A stretch of DNA of 64,000 nucleotides from Papiliotrema nemorosa (lineage: Eukaryota > Basidiomycota > Tremellomycetes > Tremellales > Rhynchogastremaceae): assembly GCA_032158125.1 (NCBI GenBank), contig JASKOT010000018.1, positions 62,001 through 126,000 of the forward strand, in the 5' to 3' direction. The notes beneath the pieces were generated by a model. That model was not told where the DNA came from and searched no databases. It saw only the letters and a list, made by a program, of their open reading frames with translations. Position numbers and translations under genes: made by a program. Shown in pieces: positions 45,811 to 58,618 of this stretch (position 1 is the first letter of the stretch; each line of letters opens with the position of its first letter).

Positions 45811-48138
45811 CTATAGCAAAGCAGATCCGCTCTTACCCTCTGCGACCAGTTTGGCCCACTCCACCCTCCAATCATCCATCCGTTGACGGAGTCCCGGTTG
45901 AGAAAGCATTTTTCGTATGAAGCGTAACATGGCATCCTCATCCTCAGCCACAAAATAGGAGGATAGCAGCGATAAGATGGACTCAAACGTCGCGTTCGGT
46001 GCAGATAAGAGGTCTGACATGTCAACAAGGCAACAGGCAAAAGACCGACCTCTAAATGACCATAAGATCGCGATGGACGTCATGACGATCACGTCCCTCC
46101 CTTCGAGCCATAGCGCATCCCATAATCGAAGCTGCTGAGAGAATGGTACGGTGTTGACAAACAGCGTAATGTACCATTTGGTCCCCCAGGCTGACGAGCT
46201 GATTATGTTTCGTTGCTGACGGTCAGACAGCTCGCGGCTACTGTATGCCACCCACGAATGACTTGTACACCTCTGGCATCAGATATTCCATAAGCCTTTC
46301 CTGGACGTAAAAAGCCTCGAGCAAGCCTGGGAACCCAGGTGCAAAAATTGAGTGCATCCCGTACACATCGTGTAACCTGACCAACAGGGCATAAACGCGC
46401 TGGACATCAATGACCTGGAACGCAGGACCTGCTCACCTCTGGGTCAAAATAACACAACAAGGTGGCAGCTATAGGTCCCATGCCCTGGCAATACCCGCAC
46501 GTCTCGCATGAAAGGCTGAAACAGTGCAAAACGTGAAAAAGCGATCTCTGTCCCGCCCCATAACGCGTGACGAACTGCGTATGGCCAGATATTGTTCGAG
46601 GAACATCCAAATCAATCTGGACATCTTGGGTGGAAGGTAGGTCTATCGATTGCTGGGATCAGCAAGTCTCACAATGTCCCCGCCTACCTGATACTCTTGC
46701 GCTAGATCACCTGCCGATCGGGTCGCCCTGCCCTTTCCTTTGTAATTTGCCGTCTGCTCCTCGGCCAAAGTCCACCACGCGGCCATCCTCCATCGATCAG
46801 GAATACCCTTATACACCCGCTTCTTGACCTTGTCCTGGACATCTGACCGCCAACCCCATTGTACAGTATTTCCACCTTGATCTCGCTTCTTCACCGACAT
46901 CATCTTCATCCACTTCCCTACTCTCTCTTGTTCTTTCCTCCTGTGACGGTCATTTTCACCGGGAAGGATCCTCGGAGAAGTCGGAGTTCTAGGTGCAGGT
47001 CCTTCTTGGGCGCTGAAGGACGGTGCCGGGGGAGGAGCTGAATTTGCAGGGGTCGGCGATGTAGAGGGAAGTTTGGGGAATTTGAGCAAAGGCGCTTTGG
47101 GGATGAGAGCGAGACGGGTCTCGGAGCGATTGCGAAGTGGTTCATGGACAAAGCCGTACCTGCCTGTCAGCGACATAACTTGATCACCAACCCACCTGTC
47201 TAGACTGGCCAAGAACTGCCGTTCTGCTTCTCCTACATCTCTTTGCTTGGTAGCCTCAAAAACGGTATTACGCTTGCCCTGTGATGGACCGCCACGTGTA
47301 CGCTCCACACCCGCCTCCCACCCATCTCCATGCACTCCCTCGGCCTCTAATCGAGCATCTTTCATGTCAGGAATGTATTTCTTGCCGCGGGGAACGTACA
47401 TGTGGATCGGACATGAAAGGCATCATCCTCCTCGCCAGGGTATTGAGACGAGGCAGCTACCGAGACTTGACTGGTGCTGGCTGATCCGTTCCCGACCACG
47501 CGTAAAGCAGGTGATAGACCGTTCATACTCTTGCGAGTTGGGCTGTTAGGGAATGAAGTACTGGTCGACGTCGATGCTGACAATGAAGAATCCCGGTGAT
47601 TGTCTCGACCGGGCCAGAGGGTCTTGTCTGGTGTGACCGTGATCCCTGGAGGGGGGTTCATGGACGATCGTCGACTCCCATTGGCCGGCAAAGCCAGAGC
47701 CGACATGGGCCCTTCCCAGGAGACGGGCGAAGTGGGATCTGCCAGTTCTTCTTGGACATTGGACTGTTCAGCAGTTCCAGAAGGGACGCGCCAGGAGTCA
47801 CGATCACGCTCATAGAGATCGAATATCCCTTCAGCTTGGTCGACACTGTCCAGAGTGGATTCCCGACGACGAGCTTCGACCGGTTGTGCTGATGGCTTGG
47901 ATTCGATCTGGTCGGGGGCAATCTCGACATCGCGGGTCGCTCCTGAGGAGTCTTCGACTTGTATTGGGCGTCCAAGCGGTCCTGATGATCCGACCCCTTC
48001 AGTCATGTCTGATCGAGGAGGACAAGTCGAGAAAGGTAGTGCTTGCACAACACGATTGAAAGAGGCAGCGAAAGAGTGGGCGATCAGGTGTGGGGCTCCG
48101 TGAGGAGGCGGATCACGAGCTGATTTGTAATGAGACAT
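45811..48138 (-). CDS. TBC-domain Rab GTPase-activating protein
   Basis: Seven exons (47400-48138, 47196-47358, 46688-47159, 46437-46652, 46256-46399, 46050-46215, 45811-46013) give 700 residues. About 280 disordered Ser/Pro-rich residues lead to SLDRYGFVHEPL and KWMKMMSVKK. The TBC domain follows: KRVYKGIPDRWRMAAW, IDLDVPRTISGHTQFV with the arginine finger, CGYCQGMGPIAATLL with the glutamine finger, then AWGTKWYITLFVNTVPF and LRLWDALWLEGRDV. Both catalytic fingers are intact, so it should stimulate GTP hydrolysis on a Rab. The YGF leader and KGIP motif are seen in TBC1D10 and Msb3-like groups, but the target Rab cannot be told. The start codon lies inside an inverted repeat; see findings. 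Confidence 0.87.
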
Positions 48139-48194
48139 TACAAAGTGACTAACCCGTGTTTGTAATCGGGCATCAACAACCGGCCATTACAAAC
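48124..48194. repeat. Two inverted repeats of TTTGTAAT over the TBC gene start
   Basis: TTTGTAATG (48124-48132) and CATTACAAA (48136-48144) form a perfect 9-bp inverted repeat with a 3-bp centre. GTTTGTAAT (48158-48166) and ATTACAAAC (48186-48194) form a second with a 19-bp centre. The four half sites share TTTGTAAT. The TBC gene ATG (48136-48138, minus strand) lies in the first. Confidence 0.75.
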
Positions 48195-48561
48195 TCTAAA
48201 TGTCAATTTAGACCGACGTCCATCCAAGCTCACCCATCTCGCACCTCTCTCCTCCCATCTCTTCGACCATCCTTCCAATCACCCCATCTCACGGTCAAAC
48301 AGGGTCCGTAGAGGTGTTCATGACTCACCTCGACTTGTGAAACACCAGCTCGACGAGCCAATCTTATCGACATACGCCGCCCAGACAAGGTGGTGTATCG
48401 GACTCTGTGGGCGGATTGAAAACACACACTCTCTCGATCATCAGCTGAAGAGATAACCCGGATCGAATCAGCCTGGGCCAGACCAATCACGCTTCTTTCC
48501 CAGCCCCTCCTTCAAGGGACACCTGTTGCGATCCACACTCTGTCCTCCTCACCCACTCACC
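48195..48561. promoter_or_regulatory. Divergent region upstream of CAC1
   Basis: It lies between the TBC gene start and the CAC1 start, is pyrimidine-rich toward CAC1, and shows no coding evidence. Confidence 0.4.
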
Positions 48562-51500
48562 ATGTCGAGGCTCTTTCGCCGAGGTCACACGGCGGATTCA
48601 TCCAACCATCAACCGGGCTCTGGCCTTCACCGCAAACGAGCACCGACCTTGCCTTCTACGCCGGCACCCACCTCTCCACAATCCAGCAAGACTGATCTTT
48701 CCCTCAGTACCGACTCTGCCGCCCGCCGGTCTCCCTCCTTGTCAGCATCTCCTGCATCCCACACCACAGCTAGGGAACGGTTTCCGGATGGCGCGGAACA
48801 CCAGAGCCTAGACGTCTCGCTGTCCGACGCACCCGGCTCCAAGGCTCGTAAAGGTTCATCTAGCTCCAGCGCCCCCGGTCCGCCTTCTCCACGATCCATG
48901 TCGTCTACGGGTCTTCGCGACAGCGGAGACGAGACGGAAACCGACGAGTATGAAGTGGGGAAGAAGAGCACGAACAATAGTGGAAAGCGAGCAGAGATTC
49001 TTGCAAAACGGTTCGGAGAAGAAAACCCGTTCGTCCTGCCTCACGATGCGACATCGCAAATGTATCCGGGAGTGGTCATCGGATCTTTTGCGGCGGGGGA
49101 CGAGGGCAATACGTTCGCTGGAGGCGTGGGATTCGACGGTTCGATGGATGATATCATGGACACGTCTGCTACCCCGCAAGCAATTACGCGCCAAGGATCG
49201 ACATCGGGTCAGGCTGGCGCCAATATTGCTCCTTGGTTGTCCGACGACACGCCTGCACCGGGATTGAACCATCACACTTCGGTACCTGCTCTACCCAAAC
49301 TACATAGAGAAGAATCCTCGCGCTCGCGAAATGGCTCGCATCCATCCATCTCCTCGGCTCATCAAGCTCAGGATGCTGATCCTGCTGCCCGTTCCCGGAT
49401 GGCCTCACAGGAGAGCATCACGATGCTCGGCAAGATGGCTCCTACGGATCCTTCGATCCCATTGCCAGGAGGAGGGAGGCATCATCCCTCAGGCAGGGCT
49501 TCGCGTTATGGCAGTGCCGTCTCCAACATCTCAGCTGGTGGAAGCATCGCTAGTGACAAGAAAAAGGGATTCTTGGGGGGCTTGCTCAAGCGAAAAACCG
49601 GACAAAGTGTTTCTCAAGGTGAGTGACATGTCACGGCCCAAGTTGACAGAAGCCCCGTCCGATTTTGTCCCTGCCGACGAAGGCCATCGTGGGTCTGGCT
49701 CAACCAGTTCACGGCTTTCTTCCTCTACTTCCTATAGCTCGTTGAGCAACAGGCAGCCCATCGACGACTTGCCTGGGCGATTAGGCTCCATAATGCCCAG
49801 GCAAAGCTATGTGTCGGACGCACTTATTTCCCCGTTACACGAGATAGCGGAACCAGAATTTACACTCGACATGAATTTGGACGACATGGAAGGTATCGTG
49901 GATACAAACATGGCAAACGCTACACCAGCTCCGGCTTCTCGGCCCTCACAAGCACCTACTGCTGCCTCTTCTATCGTGCTTCAGGACGCTCTCGGAAGCT
50001 TTGCGTCCAGCAGTCAATCTGGCTCAGGTGATTCAGGAGCCTCCGGATCTTCGCGTGCGGTAGTCTCACCCGCAGACCGGGAAACTTTCACCAGACCGAA
50101 TCCTTTTGGGGAGTCCGGTCAGGGCTCGAATGACGGCAAGGCTCGCACCCCGCCTTCCCCTCACACACTTACCCTATCACCCAAGCATTTCCTGCCGCCG
50201 GGAACTCAACCTCGTCGCCCTTCTCAGCTTCGAAATGTGAAGATGGGCTCGGTCGATTCCGATTCATCGGTTCCCGATTCAATTCAACCTTTATCGCCCG
50301 CGTGGGCTGCCGGGTCACCTGGCGTGACATTGTTTCACGATCCCTTCGGATCCTCCGCTGCCGCATCTCAAAGGCCGAAAGAGGGATTGTCACCGTTGCG
50401 AGCCAATGACCCAGCGGATCAAGCGACAGCCTCCAACGCTGCCCTCGCTGCTGCTGCGGCGTGGGCTGCCCCCGAGTCGTGGGGCGTCGAGGGTGACGAT
50501 GAGCCTGAAGATGCCACTAGTAGTGACGAAGACGACTGGGCGCAGGCCGAGGAGATGGCTTCTGTTCCGTCGATCGACCAGAATCTGCTTCAACCATCCA
50601 TCTCTGGCTCGTCTAGAAAACCGCCACCTTTCGGACACAAGTCGATGGGATCCAACGGGCCGCGGCCAGGCTCCAGCACGGCGAGAAAAAATCGGACTAG
50701 GACTGCGAATGGCAGGCCAAATTCTGCTACTAGGCCAAGTACCGCCACGAGGCCAGGGACGTCGGGAAGTACCAATGTGTCGACGAGTCCGGTGAGTTGA
50801 AGAGTTGTCTCGCCACTGACCGCAGCATTACATACGTATATACCGAGCAGACGGCTCATACAACATCATGGATTTTCCATTAAACGCTACCACTACGGAA
50901 ATCATTAATGTCTTGTCCAGCGCTGGCGATGGTGGGAAGAAAGCGAGCACAAATATGAGGCTATATCTACGCGCTGGAGGTCAAGGCGAGTTTCCAATTA
51001 CTTGTAAGGGACGCAGCTCATGATAGACCGCCAACTCCTCCCTTCCGAAAAACCTCTGACTATCCAAGATCGTCGGTTGCGTCAGGCCGGATACACCGAA
51101 GCGGAAAATCTCGAGGATCTCGGTAAAGAAGATCTTTTCGTCTTGTTCAAGCTCATCTTTCAAACGCCCAATCTGCCCGTCATGAATCCAGAAGAGGAGA
51201 GCACGTATGACTCGTTTGAATTCATCGACGTTGCCGCGAGGGACCTGTTGACGATACCAATCTTCCTGCACCTACACGCACACAACATCATCATCCTCAA
51301 CGTGTCGAAGAATCCAATGTCCGATATCCCACTCGACTTCATCCAGGCTTGCACCTCGCTCAAAGAGTTACGCATGTCATACATGGCTCTCAAAAGGATC
51401 CCGACGTCGATATGCGCAAGCACAACCCTGTCTCGTCTCGACGTATCGTGCAACCGGATAGCCGACCTGGAAAACGTGCCTCTCCACGAAATTCAGACGC

Positions 51501-54500
51501 TCTTATCGCTCAAGGTGCAAAACAACAAGCTCACCTCCATCCCTGCGTACTTTTCTCAAATGAAAGCTCTCAAATACCTCAACATCTCCAACAACAAGTT
51601 CGAAACCTTCCCAGCAATCGTTTCGGAGATGTCCAATCTAGTCGACCTTGATGTCTCTTTCAATGACATTGCCGAGTTGCCTTCGGAAATGTCCAACTTG
51701 AAGTCATTAGAACGACTGGCGGCCTTTGGTAACGAGCTCGTGACTTTCCCTGCATCCTTTTCGACTCTGGCCAATCTGCGCGCACTGGATGTCAGAAGGA
51801 ACAAGCTCACAGATCTCAACTCGGTATACGCTTTACCCAACCTTACAACTCTACAGGCAGACAACAACAACCTCGTCACGCTCGATGCACAGCTCGGCGC
51901 AAAAGTACGACAATTCAGTGTACCGCACAATTCGATTACCCGTTTCACCCTCGCACCTCAGCTGAATGTCGCAGCGGTGACATACTCGCTCACTCGCCTC
52001 GACTTGTCTCACGGTAAAATCTCCACTCTCGCGGACGAAGCATTCAGTGGTTTGGTCAACCTCATCGAGTTGAATTTAAGCTTCAACCAATTTACCCGGC
52101 TACCCTCCACGATTGGCGATCTCATCAACCTTCAAGTCATGCTTTTGACCGATAACATGCTCGAGACCCTGCCTCCGATGGGTCGTTTGCAGAAGCTGCG
52201 TGTCTTAAACATTCACAACAACAATTTAACCAGTTTTCCCGGCTCGATGTGGGCATGCGGAAGCCTGGAACACCTCAATGCAAGCTCCAACCTCATCAAG
52301 GACATACCTCCACCACCGCCGTTGGAGGACATTATCGGTTGGGTAGGCGAGGAGCGAGCTGACGAGTTGGGCTTGCGCAATTCAAATGGCTCATCTCTCC
52401 TTCCCATTTCCATCAGTCTAAAATGGTTACAAATGGCCGACAATCGCTTCACAGATGATATTTTCCACTACATTTCCGACTCTCGAAACCTGCGAACACT
52501 CAACCTCAGTTTCAACGACATTTTTGAGATACCGGCTGGAACGCTCAGTCGATTCGACAAGCTTGAACAGTTGTATCTTTCGGGCAACAAGCTTACGACT
52601 TTACCTGCGGAGGATCTGGAAAAGCTCCAACAGCTAAAAGTGTTGCATCTCAACGGTAACAAGTTGCAAACGTTGCCTTCAGAGCTGGGTGCGCTGGGTG
52701 CTCTGCAGCATCTCGATGTGGGAAGCAACGTGCTCAAGTATAACATTGCCAATTGGCCATATGACTGGAATTGGTGGGTCGTGAGCATAGCATACTGCTG
52801 ACGACAGGAACTGGAACACCGCTCTCAAATACCTCAATCTGTCAGGAAACAAACGGCTCGAGATCAAGCCTACCAGTGCACAAGACATGTCTCATGCTTC
52901 TAGCTTCCGAAAGGATCTTTCCGACTTTACAGCTCTGACGCAACTTCGCGTCCTAGGTCTCATGGATGTCACGCTGCGTATCCCTTCGCTACCTGATGAG
53001 AGCGACGAAAAGCGTGTCCGAACGTCCTTCTCCGATATCAACAACATGGCTTACGGCATCTCCGACATGGTAGGCTCGCAGGAGCATCTCGCCATGTTCG
53101 ATCTGGTCGTCCCGAACTTTCGGGGCAAGGACAACGAGTGTCTGTTCGGAATGTTTGGACGGGCAATGACTTCTGCTCCGGCTGGAAAGATTCCCAAGTA
53201 CTTGCAAGAAAGCTTTGGAATGACCTTGAATACGCAGCTGGATCGACTGGGTGAAGGTGAAGCGGTCACGGAAGCACTGAGAAGGACATTCCTGTCTGCC
53301 AATCGCGCAACTTTCCAACATCTCATGGGCAGCTCGAATGGCCGGAAACAATCCGTCACCAGTGTGTCATCTGTCGATTCAATGTTCCGAAATTGGTCAC
53401 CTAGCCCGACATCGCAGTTCAGACAAGGATGTTCTGGAGCTGTCGTCTATCTGGTCGACAAGACTTTACACGTCGGAAATGTCGGAGACTGCCTTGTTGT
53501 GATATCGCGCAAAGGGGAGGCTGAATTGCTCTCCAAATATCACGATCCGACAGACCGAGAGGAGACGGCGCGGATTCGAAAGGCCGAAGCTTGGGTGTCG
53601 ACTAAAGGGTATGTGAATGACGAGAAGGACATCGATATTTCGCGAGCCATGGGGTACTTTCACCATCATCCTGCTGTCAACGCCTCGCCAGAAATTCGCA
53701 CGCGAGAGCTGTCCGAATCCGACGAGTTTGTCATCATCGGTAATCACGCCCTCTGGAAGTGTTGTTCGTACCAGACTGCAGTGGACATTGCCCGTACGGA
53801 GCGAGATGATCCAATGATGGCTGCTCAAAAGCTTAGAGATTTCGCCATATCGTACGGTGCAGAGGGGTCGGTCATGGTCATGGTTGTCAACGTGTCCGAC
53901 GTCTTTTACAGTCGATCTCAACGACCTCGAGGCGCATCAGGGCCTGCACCGGCAGATGAAGGGTTCTCGGCTCGGGATAAACGCAACATCAGACGGCGAT
54001 ATGAAGAGGTCGGTGATCGAACGCTCAATCGGTTGCAACAGGAGATCGAGCCGCCTCAAGGTCAAGTCGCCATTGTTTTCACAGACATTGTAAACTCGAC
54101 GCATCTCTGGGAGACGAACCCCGGTATGCCCACTGCAATCAAGATGCACCATACGTTCATGCGGCGACAACTTAGGTTGGACGGCGGGTACGAGGTGAAA
54201 ACTGAAGGAGACAGTTTCATGGTTTCCTTCCAAACTGTCTCTGCGGCATTGCTCTGGGCTTTCAACTGTCAGATTGGATTGTTGCAGCAAGAATGGCCGA
54301 GAGAGCTGCTCGAAGCGGCAGATGGGAAGATTGTCTATGACTCGGAAGGAAACCTCGTTCAGAGAGGTTTGAGGGTCAGAATGGGAGTTCACTGGGGTTC
54401 ACCGCAGTGTGAAAGGGATCCCATCACTCGTCGAATGGACTACTACGGACCGATGGTGAATCGAGCGGCGCGAATCAACGCCAGTGCAGATGGAGGTCAA

Positions 54501-55277
54501 TTGATGGCGAGCCAGGATGTCATCAATGAGATTCAAGCGTTGCGCGAATTGGTCGATACGATGGACGAGGCAGAGTTGAGCGATATGCCGGCGGAAATGA
54601 AACGAGAGGTGGCAGAGTTGAAACGGATCGGATTTGAAGTCAAGGACATGGGAGAGAGAAAGCTGAAGGGTCTCGAAGGTGAGTCTGATGACTAGGAGAC
54701 GCCATGTGGGTGGGCACTGATTGTAGTGCCGGAGAAACTGCACTTGTTGTACCCCAAATCCTTGGCTGGACGATTCGAAATCTCTGGCGATCTGCGGGCC
54801 AACGTGGAAGTGCACGACGCGAGAACGATAGTGGCTGAACCCCGACAAATCGATATCGACGAAGTGAGAGAATTGTCCAAACTCGTCCTCCGTCTCGAAG
54901 CCCTCAGCGCGACCCAGCCGACCGTTCCTGGATCACCCGCCATGTCCCCGTCTATGGAAATGACCCCGTCGAGGAGATCCCATACGAGAGGCGTGAGGTT
55001 GTTGCCGCCTACATATCTCGGTCCGAATATCAAAGATGAGATGGATGACGAGGAATTGAGCCTGATCATTGAGAGTCTCACAACGAGGTTAGAGAATACC
55101 TTGTCGACTTTGGTAAGTCCCGCTAATTGACACACGGGATCAGTGGCTGATGTGTAGTATCTCAAACATCTTGGAGGGTTCTCGTCGGTGCTGGCGGCTT
55201 TGGAGCAAGCGACGAGGATAGATCCAAAGTTGATCGTGCATGCTCTGACATTGATGAATGGTCAGATGGGTCAGTAG
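48562..55277 (+). CDS. CAC1: Adenylyl cyclase (RA, LRR, PP2C-like, class III cyclase)
   Basis: Seven exons (48562-49618, 49650-50791, 50826-50985, 51027-52773, 52808-54678, 54727-55112, 55158-55277) give 2,160 residues. About 730 disordered residues come first. A Ras-association-like domain (HYIRIYRADGSYNIMDFPL) follows. From about 840 to 1,420 there are many leucine-rich repeats, then a PP2C-like domain (about 1,440-1,730: GCSGAVVYLVDKTLHVGNVG). The cyclase domain has VAIVFTDIVNSTHLW and VKTEGDSFMVSF with both metal-binding aspartates, and YYGPMVNRAARI. This order is that of fungal Ras/G-protein-regulated adenylyl cyclases (Cyr1/Cac1), which make cAMP for PKA. A short helical C-terminus, possibly the Srv2/CAP-binding part, ends the chain. 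The intron at 50986-51026 has a GC donor. Confidence 0.95.
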
Positions 55278-56064
55278 TGTGCAAGCTGGTGATGAGCAGA
55301 GTGGAGGAAGGAGAAGGAAGGTCTATGTAATGAAACGAGCTCAACGACTTTAAACACGTACCATATGTCTATACTTTGTTGTATGGATATCACTATTGCG
55401 AGACCCACGATTGTGGTTGCGAAACAAGCGATTTTCTATCAAAGTAAGGTGAGGCAGAGTGGCGCACAGCTGGAATCGGTGAGACTTCAGGGCAGGCAGT
55501 TCGGGAATCCATCGCCGCTCGTCGCTGCTCCTTGCTTGAAGGACAGAAGCATGGGTTGCCTTACCGTAGTTTGGCATATACTTTCACGGTCTCCATGCGT
55601 TTGTACCACAGCAGACTCGAGTAGGTAGTAGGTGCATCATGCCATATGGGGTAGCGAGTAAGGGAGGGGGCGGATGAAGATTTGATTCCGTTGGAGGTGT
55701 GGGGGGGTGATGCAACAACAATGAGGAGGGGGCATGATCAACACACACACCTCTCATCCCTCGCACACATCTCATCCATCTCATTGATAGACTGACGGAC
55801 AGCGACCCACACGACACCCCTTACACCCTACTTCTCCTTGTTCGACATCTCCCTGCGACACCGACACCGACACCGATACCGGCCTCTGGACGAGACGAGA
55901 CATTGATTCGTAGAGCAAAGACAGTCACGCTCTGAAACGAGACTCGACTTCTTTCCCCGCTCATTCCACTTTGCTTCGTCACTTCCACCTCTCGACCCGG
56001 CTCGACCCGGATTGGATCGGACGACCTTTCGACGTCTTCACTGCACACTGGGGAGGGTACCAGG
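55278..56064. other. Intergenic, CAC1 stop to CDH1 start
   Basis: No gene was found. There are simple (AC)n-like and CGACACCGACACCG repeats at 55740-55880, the latter a hexamer-type repeat (about 55855-55880). The last 300 bp are C- and T-rich on the plus strand and probably form the CDH1 promoter and 5' UTR. Confidence 0.4.
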
Positions 56065-58179
56065 ATGTCAGTGCATGATACGGAATTCTCTCGACGATTA
56101 CGCTCTTCCATCCCTTCTTCGCCTGGTTCTCCATCGAGGTACACCCCCGGAGATGTGTTTGGGGATATAACTGGACCTCTGAGAAATGGATCACCACGAG
56201 CAAACAGCCCCGGTCAAGTGAGAAAGGGTAAAGGCGTCGCTGGGAGAGATTACGGTGACAGGTGGGTTGGGATACTGGGTAGATTGGGGACCATTGGCTG
56301 ATGGATAGGTTTATACCTACGCGGGATTCTACCAGCCTCCATGCGTCGTATCAACTCACACCGGATGATCATTCCAAAGAAGCTGCTAAAGCCAAAGGAA
56401 GGAGAAAGAGTAATGGTCCCGGCACAGACCAGGATGTTCGACGAGGTGGGTGTTTCGCCGAGAAGTGTGCTGACGATCGTAGAAGAAGTCAATGCGGCGT
56501 TCAGTCAAGCGTTGAAGCATGAAATATTCCCTCCTCCTTCGCCCAACTCCCGACATGGCTCTCCTGCTCGACAAACCGCATCGCCAGTGGGCAAACGACC
56601 CGTAAGGAAACCCATGACTTTTCACAATATCTCTAATATCCCCACGCATCAAGTCTCTTCTGCCGGTACGACCCCTCTGCATCATCATCCACCTCCCGCT
56701 ATGACTGTAGATAGGGATCGACATGGCGAACGAGAGTTGTCACCTGCGTCTACGCTACCCCCTCTACCACTTCACGCGCCATCCACACCGAATAGCGGAC
56801 ATGGCAGAGCGCCCGGTGCAGGACCGAGCGGATCGCATCATCGAGCACATCAATCTCAAGTCGCACTTACCTCTTCTCGAGTCAGTCCGACACATTCTGG
56901 TCGGAAAGGGCTCTCTCCTCCACCTTCAGCTTCTCCCGCTACGCCGACCAAGAAACGCCTCCTCAACTTTCATTCTCCCAGTGTAGCTCGCATGGCTTCG
57001 CTGACGGATGGACTGGACAACATGACGCATGATCAGTATAGTCTCAGTCCGGTCGGTAAAGCGAGCCAACAGATACTGCTCAGTCCGAGAAAGGGAATTC
57101 GACAAATCGCCAGGACACCATTCAAGGTTCTGGACGCTCCGGAGCTGGCTGTGAGTGATACCAATCGGAGGAAGCTGATGGTAGGATGATTTCTACCTCA
57201 ACCTAGTCTCTTGGTCCGCTTCAAATGTCCTTGGTGTAGGCCTCAATTCTTGCGTCTACCTCTGGTCAGCACAGACTAGCAAAGTCACAAAACTCTGCGA
57301 TACCGCCACTACCGAAGAATCGAATGATACAGTGACAGGAATCGAATGGACCAACAAGGGCAGCACGTTGGCCATTGGGACGACCCGGGGTGTGGTGGAG
57401 ATCTGGGATGCCGAGTATTGCAAGAGGATAAGAACGATGACTGGACATACTGCCCGAGTCGGTTGTCTCGCCTGGAATAACCATATCCTCTCGTCTGGAT
57501 CCCGAGATAGGACCATTCTACACCGAGATACACGGATGCCTGATCAGTATATCCGACGCCTGGCAGGACATCACAAGCAAGAAGTGTGTGGGCTGAGGTG
57601 GAACACGGATACGGACCAATTGGCGTCTGGAGGCAACGACAACAAGCTGTTCATCTGGGGAGGACTGGACGCCAAGCCAACGTGGAGATTTGGCGAACAC
57701 CGCGCCGCAGTCAAAGCTATCGCTTGGAGTCCGCATCAACGAGGTATCTTGGCCAGTGGAGGTGGTACGGCAGATAAAAAGATTCGATTTTGGAACAGTC
57801 TTACCGGCGGACTCATCGAGGAATTGGACACGGGCTCTCAAGTGGGTTAATCCGCACCCCGCATGATAGGCGCTGACAAAAGGTGTGCAACCTCATGTGG
57901 TCCCGCAATTCCAACGAGATTGTCTCAACACATGGATACTCTGGTGGGACTGTTCAGAACCAAATCCACGTGTGGAAGTACCCCTCCATGACTCAAGTTG
58001 CTACGTTGACCGGACACACCTACCGAGTCTTGTATCTCGCCATGAGTCCGGATGGACAGACGATAGTGACTGGCGCCGGGGATGAGACGTTGCGTTTTTG
58101 GAATGCGTTCCAGAAGGGTCGAGGAGAGGTGGAAGTTGGTGAGGATGGGGATGAGCAGGTGGGCTTTGCGAGGATCTGA
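56065..58179 (+). CDS. CDH1: APC/C activator Cdh1/Fizzy-related (WD40)
   Basis: Five exons (56065-56261, 56309-56445, 56483-57150, 57185-57841, 57883-58179) give 651 residues. The C-box DRFIPTRD is made by joining exons 1 and 2. The linker [19 protein letters not shown] and the motif [20 protein letters not shown] are typical of Cdh1, not Cdc20. The WD40 propeller follows: [67 protein letters not shown]. Cdh1 brings substrates to the anaphase-promoting complex in late mitosis and G1. The long N-terminal region has many SP/TP sites suited to CDK inhibition. The protein ends QVGFARI, without the final arginine of the usual IR tail; see findings. Confidence 0.93.
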
Positions 58180-58618
58180 GGGGATCACCCAAGCGGTCAA
58201 TTGGGTGTACGAGGGTTGTATCGGTTTTCGCCACTGAACGGTATTCGGGTTTCATTCTGCCCCGTGTGGGCGGTACCATCGTAGGTTTTCATCATCTGAA
58301 CGCTTTTTTCAAATCAAGTGCATGATGATTAGGTGATAAATGTGTATCGTATTCCCGGTAGTATCTTATCATGTTCATGTCCATAATGCATCTGACGACA
58401 AAGACATGTGGAGTGAGGGAGAAAGGAACAATGCCACAATGGCTGAAACGCCGCAGTGGTCAATGGGGTTTCCGCCGGAAAAGCTGGTGACCCTGAGCCA
58501 ATCCGCCCCCCCTTCCTCCTGAGCACCTCTTTGCCGATAACCCTCTCGTCGAAGCATCTCTACCTGGCATAGCCCACATCTACACCATCTCATTCTCATA
58601 CACCATATCCCATCCTAC
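58180..58618. other. Intergenic, CDH1 3' region
   Basis: No coding evidence was found. I looked here for an extra CDH1 exon encoding a terminal Ile-Arg-stop after an AG and found none. Confidence 0.35.
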
